DNA of 64,000 bases from Symsagittifera roscoffensis (Eukaryota; Xenacoelomorpha; Acoela; Convolutidae), in NCBI RefSeq assembly GCF_963678635.1, contig NC_087067.1:50832233-50896232 (forward strand), written 5' to 3'. Below are positions 10,070 through 21,201 of this stretch, one piece after another. Positions within the stretch are counted from its first letter, which is position 1; every line of letters begins with the position of its first letter. The notes under the pieces are model-generated. The model was not told the DNA's origin and did no database searches. It saw nothing but the letters and a program-made list of their open reading frames with translations. The position numbers were made by a program, and so were the translations under genes.

Positions 10070-10394
10070 TTTTGTTTGGTAGATTTTGATCTTTCTTCAT
10101 GTATTGATAGAATGATTTATTTGGTTCTTTATATTTTTGAGGTTTGTTTTGATTGTCCTGTTGTTTTTGTCTACATTCAGAAATACTATGTCCGTATCGT
10201 CGGCAATAATTACACCATTTTTTGAAAGATGGTTTGCCTTTAAAGTTTGGGTGTTTTTCATAAATATTGAGTATCTCAGTGATTTTTTCAACTAGGTCTG
10301 TATCTGATTCCTGTATATTGTTGATATGTGTGGTATTTGTTTCAATTCGGTTAACATATTGTAATTTCAGATTTTCTGTTTCTTCAAGTTTCAT
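9864..10394 (-). pseudogene. gag: gag, nucleocapsid part with CCHC knuckle (copy A)
   Basis: This 176-codon frame carries one retroviral zinc knuckle, CNYCRRYGHSISEC (C-X2-C-X4-H-X4-C), at 10173-10214, followed by an Arg/Asn/Ser-rich basic tail expected to bind RNA. It ends at a TAG directly after a run of eight T on the minus strand near 9870. The next ORF resumes the same kind of sequence in another frame, and copy B reads through this point without a break, so copy A lost the frame by a homopolymer indel. It is the continuation of the capsid ORF upstream, which is itself interrupted twice between 10395 and 10804. Confidence 0.82.
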
Positions 10395-10804
10395 TGTGAT
10401 TTCCGCTTGCTCTAGTTTGTCTACTAGTTTTCGAAAATCTAAATCGGGCTCTCGAATTTAGGAGGGATGGAATGCTCTCTTTTTATTGCTATTTTCCTTA
10501 ATTGAGGTGTTAAGGTCATCATTAAGATTTCTGTCATTTTTGTGTTTTTATAGTCGTGTGTATTTAATGAATATGCTTTTCGAACTAGTGTTTCTATACG
10601 TACTGCTAATTGTTTGATAGTTTAATTTGGTAATCTGCGAATTTCATTACATAAAACTCTTTGTTGTTGTTTGTTTCTTTCGGAGTCAAACACTTTTGAA
10701 AATTCTTGTGTAAATCTTTTCCAATTTGATTTTATTTCTATAGGCAATACTGAAAACCATTTTTGGGCTGCGCCGTCTAAGGTTGTCTGTATCAACGCTG
10801 TGCG

Positions 10805-12745
10805 TCAATGTATCCAATTTTGATGTAGTGGCGTATTAATTGGCTCAGGTCCCATATTAAAAATTAAATTTGCTGTTACTGCATTTAAATAATCTTCTAC
10901 AGAATATTCAGGGTCTGTTCCTGTGAATACCATTAATGGTTTATTTGATGTTATTGATGATCCACCCATAAGGTATGGATTCATTGTCATTTGTAACGAT
11001 TCTGCGGCATTTGGCATTTGTGAAAAATTTGAAAGTTGATTTTTTGTTATTTCGTGTTGTTGAAGGTAATATGGGAGTGGTATTTCATTTTGCATTTGTG
11101 TTGGTTGATACGAGTGTGTAATCATTGGGTTTTGTGGCTGAATTGGTTGAAAAGATTGTGTATTAATTGGGTTTTGCATTTGTATTGGTTGTTGATTTTG
11201 TGTATCTATTGGGTGTGGAGAAAAAATTATATGATATGTATGTGGTTTCTGCACTCTTTGTCCACGATATTCTTGAGTGTATGGTGCAAATATATCTGGT
11301 TGTAAATAATCATCATCAGAGGATAGATAATCCGTTTGATGAGGTGCTTGTTTTTTATTTTGATTTTGTTGAAAGAATGGGTAATTTTCACTACGATCCT
11401 GTAAAGGATGTGAATTAGTTTGAAAATTTACTGAGTTGGTTGTTGTCATTGGATTATCCCAATATTGAGATCTTATCTGATTATTATTATTTTTTCGTGG
11501 GGGATAGTTTGTTTTTGATGAATGTGTGTAATTATAATTGTGTTCCGCAAAAGTGTTTCTTGTGAATGTTCTGCGTGTTTTTGACGGTATTGTCATGGGT
11601 CTATATGTTTGATAATCCATTTGTGAATATTTTGGAGCAACCGAAGGTTTAACGGTTGATTGTAAGGTTATCTGTGCTAGTGAATTGTTTGTATTTCTTG
11701 GTGTTGTTAAATTTGAGCGTATCGGTGAAATACTTTGTTGTGTAGTTGTTGTTGTTTGGACGATTTCTTCATTTATGAAGTGTGATGGTGTTTGAATATC
11801 TTGTTGAGTGAGATTCCTAGTTCCATTAAGGTTTTCAGTATGTATGACGGTCGAATTTAAACTGTTATTTCGCGTATCAGGTAAAAATGTATTGTAGTTT
11901 AATGGTGTTGCATCAATGGTTAATGGTACTACTCTTATATAATCTCTTGCATAAGATATTGTACTTATTGCTTGACTTGAGATTGATTGTGGGATATTTA
12001 TGAATGCATAATGAGACCATTCGGGGTCCCAAATGTAGTCTGATTGTTCTGTGATGGCGGTATCATCGTTTGAATTTTGAGGTCTGAAATTTTTTCTTGC
12101 TTGTGAAATTAAATCTATATTATGTGTGAAATAATCTATTATAAACCATGCTAAAATTTTTTGTAAGTCATGTTTTGTATGTTGTGAAACTTCATCTTTA
12201 GTGAAATTTTCTTTAATTATATGTAGGAAAGTTGAAAATAGTGTGATTTCATGTCGTACCCTTATATGTTTGGATGTCTCTGTCGGTGAGACATTTGAGA
12301 TTGGGGTTTCGTTTTCTAATATTGAAATATAACTATATATTATTGCAAAAACTTCATTAGTAAATATGGAGTTTGCTCTTTGTGAGTTATGATATTGTAT
12401 GCTTTTTATATATTCTAAGAATACTTTTGAAAATTCTAAGTCAAGATCGTCTGTTTGAATTACATATCTGCGGTGATTCGGGTTTGGTGTACTGAATTCT
12501 ATGGTGTAGATTCCGTATTGTTGTGTTAAATTACATATATATTTCAGATAGTGATCAATAATTTGTCTTTTGATTTTTACATCTGGGAACTCTGCTTTAC
12601 ATGGGCTGATTCCGGGTTGAAACAAATTTAGGAGGAAATTCTTGCAAAGATCATGTTGGCCTCTATTATCGGGTGCATCTACGAGGAAGGGGTAGATATC
12701 GTCATCATCTGGACTATCTTCACTTGGAGTGTGTGTTTGGCTCAT
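10805..12745 (-). pseudogene. gag: gag, matrix/capsid part (copy A)
   Basis: A 646-codon ORF starts MSQTHTPSEDSPDDDD and ends at a TGA at 10805 where copy B reads AGA (Arg), so the stop is a nonsense change rather than the natural end. The N-terminal ~220 residues are conserved in copy B. The middle (about residues 300-520) is Asn/Gln/Pro/Thr-rich low complexity. The C-terminal ~60 residues (YSVEDYLNAVTANL region) begin a retrotransposon-type capsid domain that continues past the stop, in pieces, to the zinc knuckle near 10200. A second in-frame stop lies near 10620. Gag would form the particle and package the RNA. The length is large for Ty3/gypsy Gag because of the spacer. Confidence 0.8.
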
Positions 12746-13187
12746 TTTTTCGTTTAATGACTGTTAATAGGTAATTATCGATGTGTCTAATTGGTTGATT
12801 CCAATTATACAAGTGTACTGGTTTGTGTTTATATTGCTTTTTTCTTCTTCTTTTTCCTCTTTTTGATGAATTTGAAGTTGTTTCTGAGTCTGAAAAATAT
12901 AATTGATCGTGAATGGGGCAATTTTTATCAATAGATTCTTTTAATTTATAAAGTTCGTCTAAATTGCTGGCTTCTGATTCTGAAAATGCGTTTCTATTTT
13001 TGGAAAATCTTTTTCGTGTTATTTGTCTTTGTTTGGTTATTATTTTCTTTTTTAGTGTTTGTCGTTTTGTTCTAATATATCCAACTGTTTGTGTATGAGG
13101 TGTGATTACAAGGTCGTATTTTTTGTTATCTATTTCACAGTTGTGTAAAACGATTGTTTGTTTGTTTCCTAGATTTTTAAATGACAT
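12720..13187 (-). CDS. Small basic ORF upstream of gag (copy A)
   Basis: A 155-residue ORF is the first reading frame after the LTR. It is strongly basic: residues 40-70 hold runs such as KRQTLKKK and RKRFSK, and the stretch SKRGKRRRKKQYKHK near residue 110 looks like a nuclear-localisation or RNA-binding patch. An acidic Ser/Glu stretch lies between. It overlaps the gag ORF by 26 nt in another frame. Copy B keeps a recognisable but frameshifted version at 37776-38214, so it belongs to the family. It may be a separate regulatory protein or the product of a broken N-terminal gag extension. No domain family is recognised. Confidence 0.55.
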   Translation of the reverse strand: MSFKNLGNKQTIVLHNCEIDNKKYDLVITPHTQTVGYIRTKRQTLKKKIITKQRQITRKRFSKNRNAFSESEASNLDELYKLKESIDKNCPIHDQLYFSDSETTSNSSKRGKRRRKKQYKHKPVHLYNWNQPIRHIDNYLLTVIKRKNEPNTHSK

Positions 13188-13279
13188 AAGGTTTAGGATG
13201 ACGGATGCAAAAAGTTGTTAGATGATTTCTATTTTCTTAAATTGTTAGTCCTTACGATTTTTCTTGGTTAGCTTAACCT

Positions 13280-13805
13280 GGGTCTATTTGTTCAGGGTTG
13301 GAGAGAAAAGTATATCGATTCCGAAGAATGATTTTTTACTTTCTCGTGGCTAGTATAAGCTAAGGTGTTAACTTACTTAATCTTACTTAGTGGTAGTGAT
13401 TGTGTTCAAGGGTTGGAGAATAGTAAATCGATCCACAAGGTTCAGGTATAATTAGAACGCGAGTAGTTCGTTAGATACTATTTTAAACTTACTAAGTCTA
13501 AGATTTATCCTGGGTCTGATAAGAGGAGGGTTCAAGTGAAGGATGAATAACCGAAGTTCTTCACTGTTTATCCTAATTTGAATGATTAGTTTTGTTCAAA
13601 AATTTCTATTAGTCTTGGGTTTTTTGAAAGGGTTGGATAGTGAATCGACGTTTGAGGTCGTTAGACACTAGCTAAGTGGGTGGGGGAGAACAAAATTGTT
13701 CTTTTTGATCCAAGAATAGGCCTTGATGATCAAGTTTTAAATTGAATTAATTAGAAAATTAATTAAGATCCAAGGATAAGCCTTGATGATCTGATTTTAA
13801 AATTA
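13280..13805 (-). repeat. Degenerate direct repeats inside the LTR
   Basis: Three to four degenerate copies of about 100-115 bp recur between 13280 and 13690. Each has a GACCCAGG-like start and a GTTGGA...TCGAT core. A separate pair of ~62-bp repeats containing AAGCCTTGATGATC lies at 13709-13800. Copy B shows the same organisation at 37180-37702. Enhancer-like direct repeats are common in retroviral U3, so that role is inferred. Confidence 0.55.
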
Positions 13806-14118
13806 AGTGAATTTAAGTTTAAAATGGTTTAAATTTGTTTAAGAAAAAGATTTAGTGTTTTAATGATATGAGTGAGCTTATGATTGCTGTTATGTTTTAG
13901 GTGATGAAGCTGGGATAACTGATGATTTTATGATTACTAACAGTTTATTGTCATGCTACTAATTTTTGTTTTGATTTTCAATAAATATTTTCCAAACATG
14001 TTTTATATAATACTGCAGAATTTTAGGAAAACGATCTGAGATCTTTTTATCAATCGTTATTGTATATTAATAGTTTTGTTTAGCGCCTGAAATGATTATG
14101 AAGATTGACTTCAAGATT

Positions 14119-14463
14119 TTATGTTTGTAAATGAAAATCTAAAGTCATTGCTAATAAAATTCTAAATATAAAAGTTTGTGTTGGCTTTTGCCGTACTATC
14201 ATATAACTAATTGGTAAGTTTCTACTTTGTCGTATGTCGTCTCTGGTTCGAGGTCTTCTTCCAATTCCGGGTAGTTCTATTATCGTTCGGAATATTGGCT
14301 CTGATCTATTGAGTCGTAGAGACATTTCGATTAAATTATCGTCGTGTAACATTTCAAAAATGTTTTGTCTAAATTCTAATCTATTTTTGGTTAATTCTAA
14401 GCTATTAAGGTCTTGTTCGAGACTTATGTTCGCACCAGATGAGTTATAACCGATGGTCTTAAC
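14119..14463 (-). CDS. ORF inside the copy A LTR, unknown function
   Basis: The minus strand is open for 114 codons from just after a TGA at 14464-14466 to the stop at 14119. The first ATG is at 14352 (77 residues: MLHDDNLIEMSLRLNRSEP at the N-terminus). The same stretch in copy B's LTR (36541-36823) has the matching frame with the MLHD, NLIEMSLRLNRSEP and ELPG segments conserved, but carries a TAA in place of CAA and later drifts. Sequence upstream of the ATG is also protein-like and in frame, so the coding unit may be a spliced exon rather than an ATG-initiated ORF. No family is recognised. It could be a U3-encoded accessory protein or a captured exon. Expression is unproven. Confidence 0.4.
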   Translation of the reverse strand, partial: VKTIGYNSSGANISLEQDLNSLELTKNRLEFRQNIFEMLHDDNLIEMSLRLNRSEPIFRTIIELPGIGRRPRTRDDIRQSRNLPISYMIVRQKPTQTFIFRILLAMTLDFHLQT

Positions 14464-14707
14464 TCATAGAGTAATTTCGGATAGGGTACACCGTCTGCTC
14501 GTCACGCTATCTTATTTTCGGCCGGATAGATTCGTGCAACTTCTTAGTCTAATACCGATCCTAATCTTACTCTTATACTATCTAGTCTCAGGTTGTTTAA
14601 CTAGTCTCTGCTAGGCTCAATAGATCTAGGGTATACTGGTTTATTGCGGCTGCTGAAGTTCTCTTGGAGAGGCAACTAATTTCTAAGTTAAATTCAAATC
14701 TCTCTGG

Positions 14708-14733
14708 TGCTGAAATTACAAGTAATTTCAGCA
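14708..14733. other. Perfect 12-bp hairpin in the LTR 5' arm (copy A)
   Basis: TGCTGAAATTAC is followed by two bases and its exact reverse complement. The identical hairpin occurs at 24498, 30654, 36248 and 54666, in every LTR-type copy of the window. Confidence 0.75.
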
Positions 14734-14849
14734 CTTACAAATATGTGGGTTGTTAGTTAGATGGATCATGATTGGTTAATATTAAATACTTTACAGTGGT
14801 AAAATATCTAATTTATCCAATCATAAAATGTAGTTTAGATCAGGTTCCA

Positions 14850-15374
14850 ATTGTCTCTTAAATAAAGTATTTTGTCACTTTCTTCAGTATTTTTTTTCAG
14901 TCCACAAAAGCTGAACATTTTCTTATTTACTTAACGAACATTAGTAGAAAGTCTGCGAAAAAACTCTAAATAAATTTTTGTGAGTTTTTTTTCAGAAGAG
15001 AGCAATTAAAAGGGGCAAAAAATTGTAGAACCAGAAATACTTATAGCTCAAATATTTTAAAATTAGTGTAATCAAAGTTGTTGTGCCAGTATCTTCAGAA
15101 CATCCTAAATTTTTAGTGTCAGGTTTGAAAATTGAAGAAAATCAGGGCTATTTTTACTCGACAATGAAGTAATTGCTAAGATTTTTTTGGAATCCAAATC
15201 ACGACTGATAGGGCTTAAACGTAATAGCACTCTCGATTCCATAAAAGCTTTCCTTGTGGTAGCAAAAGTCGTGAAGGGGTCGAAACAAAAACGTGGTTAT
15301 CTGGTTGCAACATCCTTGCTAATCGAACAAGGGTAAAAACGATGAGATATCCTGTCTAATATTTGATGCTGTAA
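14850..15374. other. No gene seen
   Basis: AT-rich sequence just outside the copy A LTR. No frame, repeat or signal is recognised. Confidence 0.4.
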
Positions 15375-15686
15375 TTAATTCAAACCCTCAAACTGCTTCT
15401 TGTATGGTTTTCTAATCATCAATGATTGACTAATTGATCCTATTAAGTGTTTTATTCCGCACCAATAGAGATATAAAAATTTTGATGAAAAGGGCTTGAC
15501 TAAGTTAAGCCCAGACACCCAAAGTTTCTGACCTTCGTATCGTTTCTCGTGTAACATCTGGAATTCGTGTGAGAACATTTTGGTTTCGTCTGGCTTTGTG
15601 TCAAAATGGTCAGTTGAGGTCTCAGCGCCAAATTGTAGACTCATTTCAGACTGCTTAACCAACTGATAAACCACTGATTCAACCAA
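15375..15686 (-). pseudogene. Decayed retroelement integrase C-terminus
   Basis: The 103-codon frame contains KLWVSGLNLVKPFSSKF followed by LYLYWCGIKHLIGSI and a basic MIRKPYKK end. A W.G..K.. core after a KF..L segment is the usual shape of the small beta-barrel (GPY-like) domain that follows retroelement integrase cores. The Gly-Pro is degraded to Gly-Ile. Upstream on the minus strand (to about 15948) the frame is lost. It is a relic unrelated at sequence level to copies A and B. It could instead be a chance ORF. Confidence 0.35.
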
Positions 15687-16165
15687 GTATATAGTATAGC
15701 GAGCTTATGAGAGTTATATAAAGATATTTAGCGTATAATAAAAGAGAGGGACCACATAAGAAAACGAGATAAAATAGATTTCGTATTGCTTGCTCAGTCA
15801 AATGTAAATTAGTACATGTCAATGACTTTGGTCGAATAATGATTTGGTAGTTGAGTCGGAGCTGAAACCGTGATCCTAAACATGTTCTCTTGTTTGATAT
15901 TTTGACTAAAGGAGTTCTTATTAAATTTGTCGTCAAACAAAAAAGCAAATGTTTTGTTTAATGTCTATAGGGGCAGTACAGCAGTGCTCTAGTAGAACGG
16001 AGTGCGGTCAAAAAATAAACATGTAATGAAGCAGACACGTCGTAGACCAATCAGAATCGAGATATGAAAACAAGCGTGCGAAATACTTTCTTTTCTCGAT
16101 TCCGACTTGCTTACGATGTGTCTAATTTATGACATGTCTGCCCGCATCCAAGTTTAGGCGTAAGT

Positions 16166-17042
16166 AATTGATTATAACGGATTATTATGATGGTTTTTTG
16201 ACAATAATTGTTGGTTATAATTACCGAAATTAGGTGTTTAAAGGATTTATAATTGATTATAATCGTGATATTTTCCAAGATATTATAATATCTTATAATC
16301 GGTTATAATTAATTATAGTTCTTACAAAAACCTTTAGAATCAATTATAATCGATTTTAATGGATTATAATCTCTTATTTTGCCAAAGTTTTGTCAATTCA
16401 AAACAATATTCGAATTTTATTTTATGGGTTACTTATTTTGTATCAATAAGAAAGTCTCTAAAAGAGATATCTCTTGAACACTTTGCTTCATCTGAACACA
16501 AAGTTTTACCATGAAACAACAGTTTCAAAAAGATCCTTTCATATTAGTGGAAAAGTTCCCGTGGTAGATGAAAAATAAATTTTTGGAGTCAATCATGAAA
16601 CTAAATCAATTTGCTGACGTTTTGGTGGTTAAAAAGCTTAAAATATGCATCACAAACAACTAATGGAGAAGAAATGAAAAAAAACCTTATAAATTTGAAA
16701 TGATTGGAAAGCTTTGAAAACATTTTTCTCATTTTTCAAAGGAACCAACGTCTACAAAAGCATAAAATATAAGCAATTTAAATACAATTTCGAAGACAAA
16801 ATAAACAAACAAAAGGGATTATAATCAATTATAATCGGTTATAATAGATTTTTGAGCAAAACTAATGAATTAGAAATTTGAATAAAAATAATGGATTGTA
16901 CTCAAATATAATTGATTATACTTGTATCGAAAAATAGACGAATAATTAATCGATTATAATAGATTATAATGTATTATAAATGATTATAGTTTGATTTTAA
17001 AAAGAGAGATTATAATCGATTATTAGTTGGTTAAAATCGATT
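16166..17042. repeat. Two clusters of palindromic ATTATAATC motifs
   Basis: At 16166-16376 and again at 16816-17042 the sequence is packed with near-palindromes built on GATTATAATC (its own reverse complement), ATTATAATCG and AATTGATTATA. Between them lies ordinary AT-rich DNA. No coding frame is present. Confidence 0.65.
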
Positions 17043-18019
17043 GTTTCTCAATTTTAGTAAGACTGGTACTAAAGATTATTAACGCTTGAAACTAGATGCG
17101 GGTGTTTTTTTGCTGCGTAACCAGGAGCAAAAATTGAAAAGTTGTTGAACAGAGCCAAAAATTGACGATTTTCAACACTGTTGAACTTTTTTTCAGTTAA
17201 TTCACTCAGGTTAAATTACGACCATTTATCCACGAGGGAAAGGACTAACATACGAGCTGTACGGCTCATCACGGAGAACCGCTGTTGCGCCCCTGCTAAA
17301 AAATTACACGCATTTTTTGGTTATTTTTCGGCACTGTTGCCCCCCGCCCTCGGTCGAAAGCTTTCTTCGTTTTCAAATCAATCTTTTCTCAGCTTAGTGC
17401 AGAATACAAATCTTCAAAAATTGGCCGCAGTTTTTCAATTCATAGAGAATGAACACCTGAGTAATTGACGTATAATTTGATAATTTAAGACTTCTCTAAA
17501 TTAGCTGGCCAAATAGATAGATGAGACCCAATTGAACAGCTGATATACATTTGCAAAAGCGTGGAAAAATTGAGATTTATCGGATCAATATTTCGATATC
17601 TTAAGATTTTGAAATCGGAGCTATGAATAGAAGCATCAAAATTTTTAAATTACTTTATATGCCGGCAAATTGGAGCAAATTTTAAATTTCAAGGGTTTCG
17701 AGTCGCTACTGACCGCCGGCAAATTTTCAAACTGTCACTGCGTGCGAATTGAAACAAAGTTTTTAATCAAGGATTTCGTTATAAAAGACAAAAAGTACTG
17801 CTTCATTTAATTTTATATATTAGATGAATGCCACGTTTTCAGCATAAGGCCTAATGCTTAAGGGGCTATCAAGCGCAACATTTAGAAAGGCTTAGATCAG
17901 TACTTTAAGAATCACTCAGAGCAATTATCAGAGCGAGATGAACTTGATTCAACTTTAAGGCTAAGCAATACCTGCCTACTTTTTGTCCAAAATTTTGCGT
18001 TTACAGACTCATTTCAGTC
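17043..18019. other. No gene seen
   Basis: A 95-codon frame at 17181-17468 lacks an ATG start and looks like chance. A GC-richer stretch at 17200-17370 interrupts otherwise AT-rich sequence. Nothing is recognised. Confidence 0.4.
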
Positions 18020-19580
18020 TGGAACGAACTTAAAAAAGGAACCTCTGTGCTAGAAAAAAAAATTCTTGCAAATCTGTTTGGTCTATGAAATAAATGGAAA
18101 AGTTTCAACGTTTCGTAGCTTAAAAAACTTGCTAAGAAAAATTTAAATGTTCGCAAACCGATTCAGTATCTGAAATAAATTGAAATAATTTAGCGTATCA
18201 TAGCTTTTACAGCTTGCTTAAAAAAGTATAAATTTTCGCGAACCAATTCAGTCTAAGAAATAACTTGAAATTATTTAAAGTTTCGTAGCTTGATGAAAAG
18301 TTTGCTTAAAAAAACTCAACTTTTTCGTGAACGATTCAGTTTATGAAATAACATGAAGTACTTCAAAGTTTCATGGCTTTAAAAGCTTGCTTAGAAAAAC
18401 TTAATGTTTTTGCGAAACGATTCGGTCTACAAAATAACTGGAAATATTTCAGTGTTTCTTAGCTTTAAAAGCTAGCTCAGAAAAACTACCTTTTCGCGAA
18501 CGATTCAGTCTATGAAATAACAAGAAATAATTCAAAGTTCATAGCTTTAAAAGCTTGCTCAGAAAAACTTCAAATTTTTGCAAACCGAGTCAGTCTATGA
18601 ATTTATTCGGAATTTTTTTAAAGTTTCGAACAGCTTCAAGTTTTCAAATAGCTTGCTTAAACTAGTTTTTTTCTTGAACCGAATTGTTTCATTAAATATC
18701 TTGAAATATTTCAAAGTTTCATATCTTGAATTGCTTTCTTTGGAAAACTGTAACTTTTAGCAAAAAAGGTTCAGTTTAAAAATAGCTTTTTTTGAAGTTC
18801 CTTTCTCCATTAGCTCGCGCAAAAAAAATTACTAAAAAACTTAGAAAAAATAGAAATCACTCTATAGGTTTCACCAGAAAAACAGTTTGCTATCGGGTTC
18901 TTTTTTTGAAGAAACTTCAATTAATTAAATTTTCATAGCTTGAACAGCTTCCGTAAAAAAATAAGTTTTTTTTGCAAATTTTTCTACTCTATAAAATAAC
19001 CGGAATTAACTCAAAGTGTCATAGTTCAAGAGCTTGCTTCGAAATTCTTATAATTTTTGTGAACCAAATCACTGTTTGCAAATCATAGAAATGCTTAAAA
19101 GTTTTTTGTTTTAAATAGCTTGAATTGAAAAACTTGAAACTTTGGCGAACTAGTTTGCTCTGTGAAGTAAATTGAAATGTTTCAGTTCATAGCTTGACAA
19201 GCTTTCTAAAAAAAACTTAAACTTTTTGCCAAGCTTGCCTAGAAACACTTAATTTTTTTGCTTATTGATTCGCTCTATGAAACAGCTTGAAATATTTCAA
19301 TGGTTTATTGCTTAAATAGCTTCCATATGAAAACCGTAAGTTGCGTTATCCGATTTGCTCCATGAAACATTTTAAAATATTTCAGAGTTTCATAGCTTGA
19401 ATAGCTTGCTCAGAAAAACTTCGTTTTCTCGGGAACCGATTCGTACTATAAAGCCTAAAGTTTTGCAAACCGATATACGATATGGCCTAACTTGAAATTT
19501 TTCAAAGTTTTTTTTGCTGGGATAGCTTGGTCAAAACAGCATCTTTTTCTGCGAGCCAATTGAATTTTGGAGGCGGGCTT
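18020..19580 (+). repeat. Degenerate ~85-bp minisatellite
   Basis: About 16-18 units share the order CGAACCGATTCAGTCTATGA, then a ...CTTGAAATATTTCAAAGTTTCATAGCTTG... part, then GCTTGCTTAGAAAAACTT. Units differ by 10-30% and some are fused. Truncated 250-330-bp pieces of the same array begin each M block at about 22010, 26310, 28950 and 32465. No coding potential. Confidence 0.8.
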
Positions 19581-19980
19581 GTTATTTTATTTTATTTGAA
19601 CCACAATTGATTCTATTAATAATTGACTTTCAACTGTTTTTGTTTTCGGTCCTTCGCCAATGAGTTTTTTACCCATTTGATCATTCTCCCACGAGAATAG
19701 CCCCCGCTTACTTACATACTGTAGTAAAATTGGTAAAATTTTGAGATTCGAATTTTAATTATTATAGCTTGAGTTTTTTGCCACAATTTCAACCACATAC
19801 TACTACATTTAAAACTAAAAATTTATGCCAAGAAGTCAAAAAAAATTTTGGATATATTTTTTCATGCACAAGCCAAGCGAAACTTCGCATCACTTGCCAG
19901 TACACTACAAGTGTAGCAAGACAAATTAACCGACAGAAAAAGAAACACAAACCTCAAAACAAAATTTTGATATAAAAAAT
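19200..19980 (+). repeat. M block 1
   Basis: Minisatellite tail plus a ~400-bp conserved block. Here it is continuous with the full minisatellite to its left, so this is probably the ancestral copy. It leads into P1. Confidence 0.7.
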
Positions 19981-20795
19981 GTCTTTTAGGCAAAACATGG
20001 TTTACCTAAATTTTCATATCTTTGTCTGAGTTTTTTATAAATTGAAGTTTTTTTTATAAAATAGGCCGACTAGGAAATTCACTTAAAAATTTAGTCTCGA
20101 AGCACTTCACAGTGGTATCAAGACCGACAGTTTTTGATTCTATGATGAGTAAAAAAATCGTCCATACATATATGTACAAATCAAACGACTCAATTCGGCA
20201 AGAAGTTTTTCGGCAGAAAAAAAAAGAAAAAACTGATTAACTAAATCGGAGTTGGTAAATTTACAACAACCATAAAAAACACAAAATTCGAATAGAACGG
20301 GTTTTCAAAATGCAGACCTTTTCAAAGTTTTCTGTTAGTTTACAAAAGTACAGATTGACGATGATCATCAATATCAGTCACCTTACAAACAAAGTAATTT
20401 GCGCGAAAAAAAATCAAGCACAAATATATCTTTTTAACTTAAGTCCTCAGTCCTATTATTAAATTATCATTGGCGTGCTCGGGAATTTTTTTTCTTAGGT
20501 CAGCTATTTGAAAATTTTCGAGTCCAGCTGAAACCATGATTGAAAGAATTAAAATGTTTTTTTTTAGTGGATTTTACAAAAACTGGCCTGCTGTTCAGAG
20601 TTTTTTCAATTAATGGTCTTGATAGTGGTTTGGGATAGTGTTGTTTTGATAATTCATATCAACGCAATATCTTAAATGACAAGGTCCGTTGATAACGCCC
20701 ACGTTCCAACAGATGCCTTCCAATTGTTTTAGTCCTCTCGCAAAGCAACGAAACGTCTACGCTCCCTTACCATGAACCGAGACAATATTCTGCTT

Positions 20796-20803
20796 TATAT
20801 AAA
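20796..20803 (+). promoter_or_regulatory. TATA box, P copy 1
   Basis: TATATAAA lies 221 bp before the ATG of the exon at 21017. The same box occurs at 27891 and 34040 in the other two P copies. Confidence 0.5.
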
Positions 20804-21016
20804 CTAAGTGTTTTGGACCATTGACCCCAAGTAAACTTCATTTTAAAATTCATTGTAAGTCACATTTAATTACATAAAACTCAAAAATGCATTAGAGTGG
20901 TATGTTTTTACATAAAAAAAATTTTAAACTGCTTTTATCACATCGATTGTAACTGAAAAAATCTGTAGCTTTAAAAAATTGTATTTAAAAATAGAAACTG
21001 ATTACCTCAATTAGAC

Positions 21017-21201
21017 ATGTCGAATCAGAGACTGTACACATCAAATGATGAAGGAGTGTTCGAATCGCCGCTCGGAGGTTTCGACTCTTCTGATTTTGAC
21101 AGATGGTAGACTGTTGGGGACTACTTGGAGGAAATTTTCGTCCACAATTACCCGCAGAGTAGAATAGTTGAGGCGTTGACCGGCCGAAACATCACATACA
21201 G
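21017..21201 (+). pseudogene. ANL-superfamily (CoA synthetase-like) first exon, copy 1
   Basis: From ATG 21017 the frame reads MSNQRLYTSNDEGVFESPLG, hits a TAG at 21107-21109, then continues TVGDYLEEIFVHNYPQSRI and EALTGRNITY before a splice donor (ACATACAG/GTTAAC, intron from 21202). The second half matches the start of acyl-CoA synthetase/4-coumarate-CoA ligase/luciferase-like enzymes (motif: ..P....ALTGR..TY). The exon ends in phase 2. The exon at 56356 starts with one base that completes the codon and carries on the family pattern. All three P copies share the TAG, so it predates the duplication, or the frame before it is not real. Confidence 0.6.

Larger units (their letters stand above)
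1..14849 (-). mobile_element. Env-bearing Ty3/gypsy (Metaviridae) element, copy A, left part cut by window edge
   Basis: On the minus strand the order is LTR, small basic ORF, gag with one CCHC knuckle, DSG protease, RT with YLDD, RNase H, integrase with HHCC, DD35E and a GPY/F-type C-terminus, tiny membrane ORFs, a Pro/Ser/Thr-rich ORF and an env-like glycoprotein. PR-RT-RH-IN order with a GPY module is diagnostic of Ty3/gypsy, and the env makes it retrovirus-like. Frames are broken at a few points by homopolymer indels and single nonsense changes, so this copy is inactive but fairly young. The 3' LTR lies beyond position 1. Copy B at 36.1-52.4 kb is the same family in the opposite orientation and serves as an internal comparison for every frame break. 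Confidence 0.92.
13265..14849 (-). repeat. 5' LTR of copy A
   Basis: Read on the minus strand it starts TGGAACCTGATC and ends TTAAGCTAACCA, i.e. TG...CA, 1585 bp, immediately upstream of the gag leader. The copy B counterpart at 36132-37702 has the same ends and 1571 bp. The first ~410 bp and last ~80 bp are also shared with the R repeats at 24382, 30538 and (start only) 54550, but the middle is not. No TGG-type primer binding site is evident after the CA end, which is a weakness of the LTR reading. Confidence 0.7.

Noticed and set aside
13265..13300. Telomere-like AACC/GGTTA motif at LTR ends
   Set aside because: Only the short GGTTAAGCTAACC near-palindrome is present, with no tandem telomeric repeat.
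15960..16160. Possible tRNA-like or small RNA gene
   Set aside because: No cloverleaf or box A/B pattern could be drawn here or elsewhere in the window.
18020..19580. CRISPR-like regular repeat
   Set aside because: Units are degenerate, contiguous and ~85 bp, with no spacer structure, in a eukaryotic sequence.
19769..19975. 68-codon ORF identical at 19769 and 26867 and nearly so at 33016
   Set aside because: It is identical only because the DNA is recently duplicated. The composition is random and the M2/M4 copies lack it.
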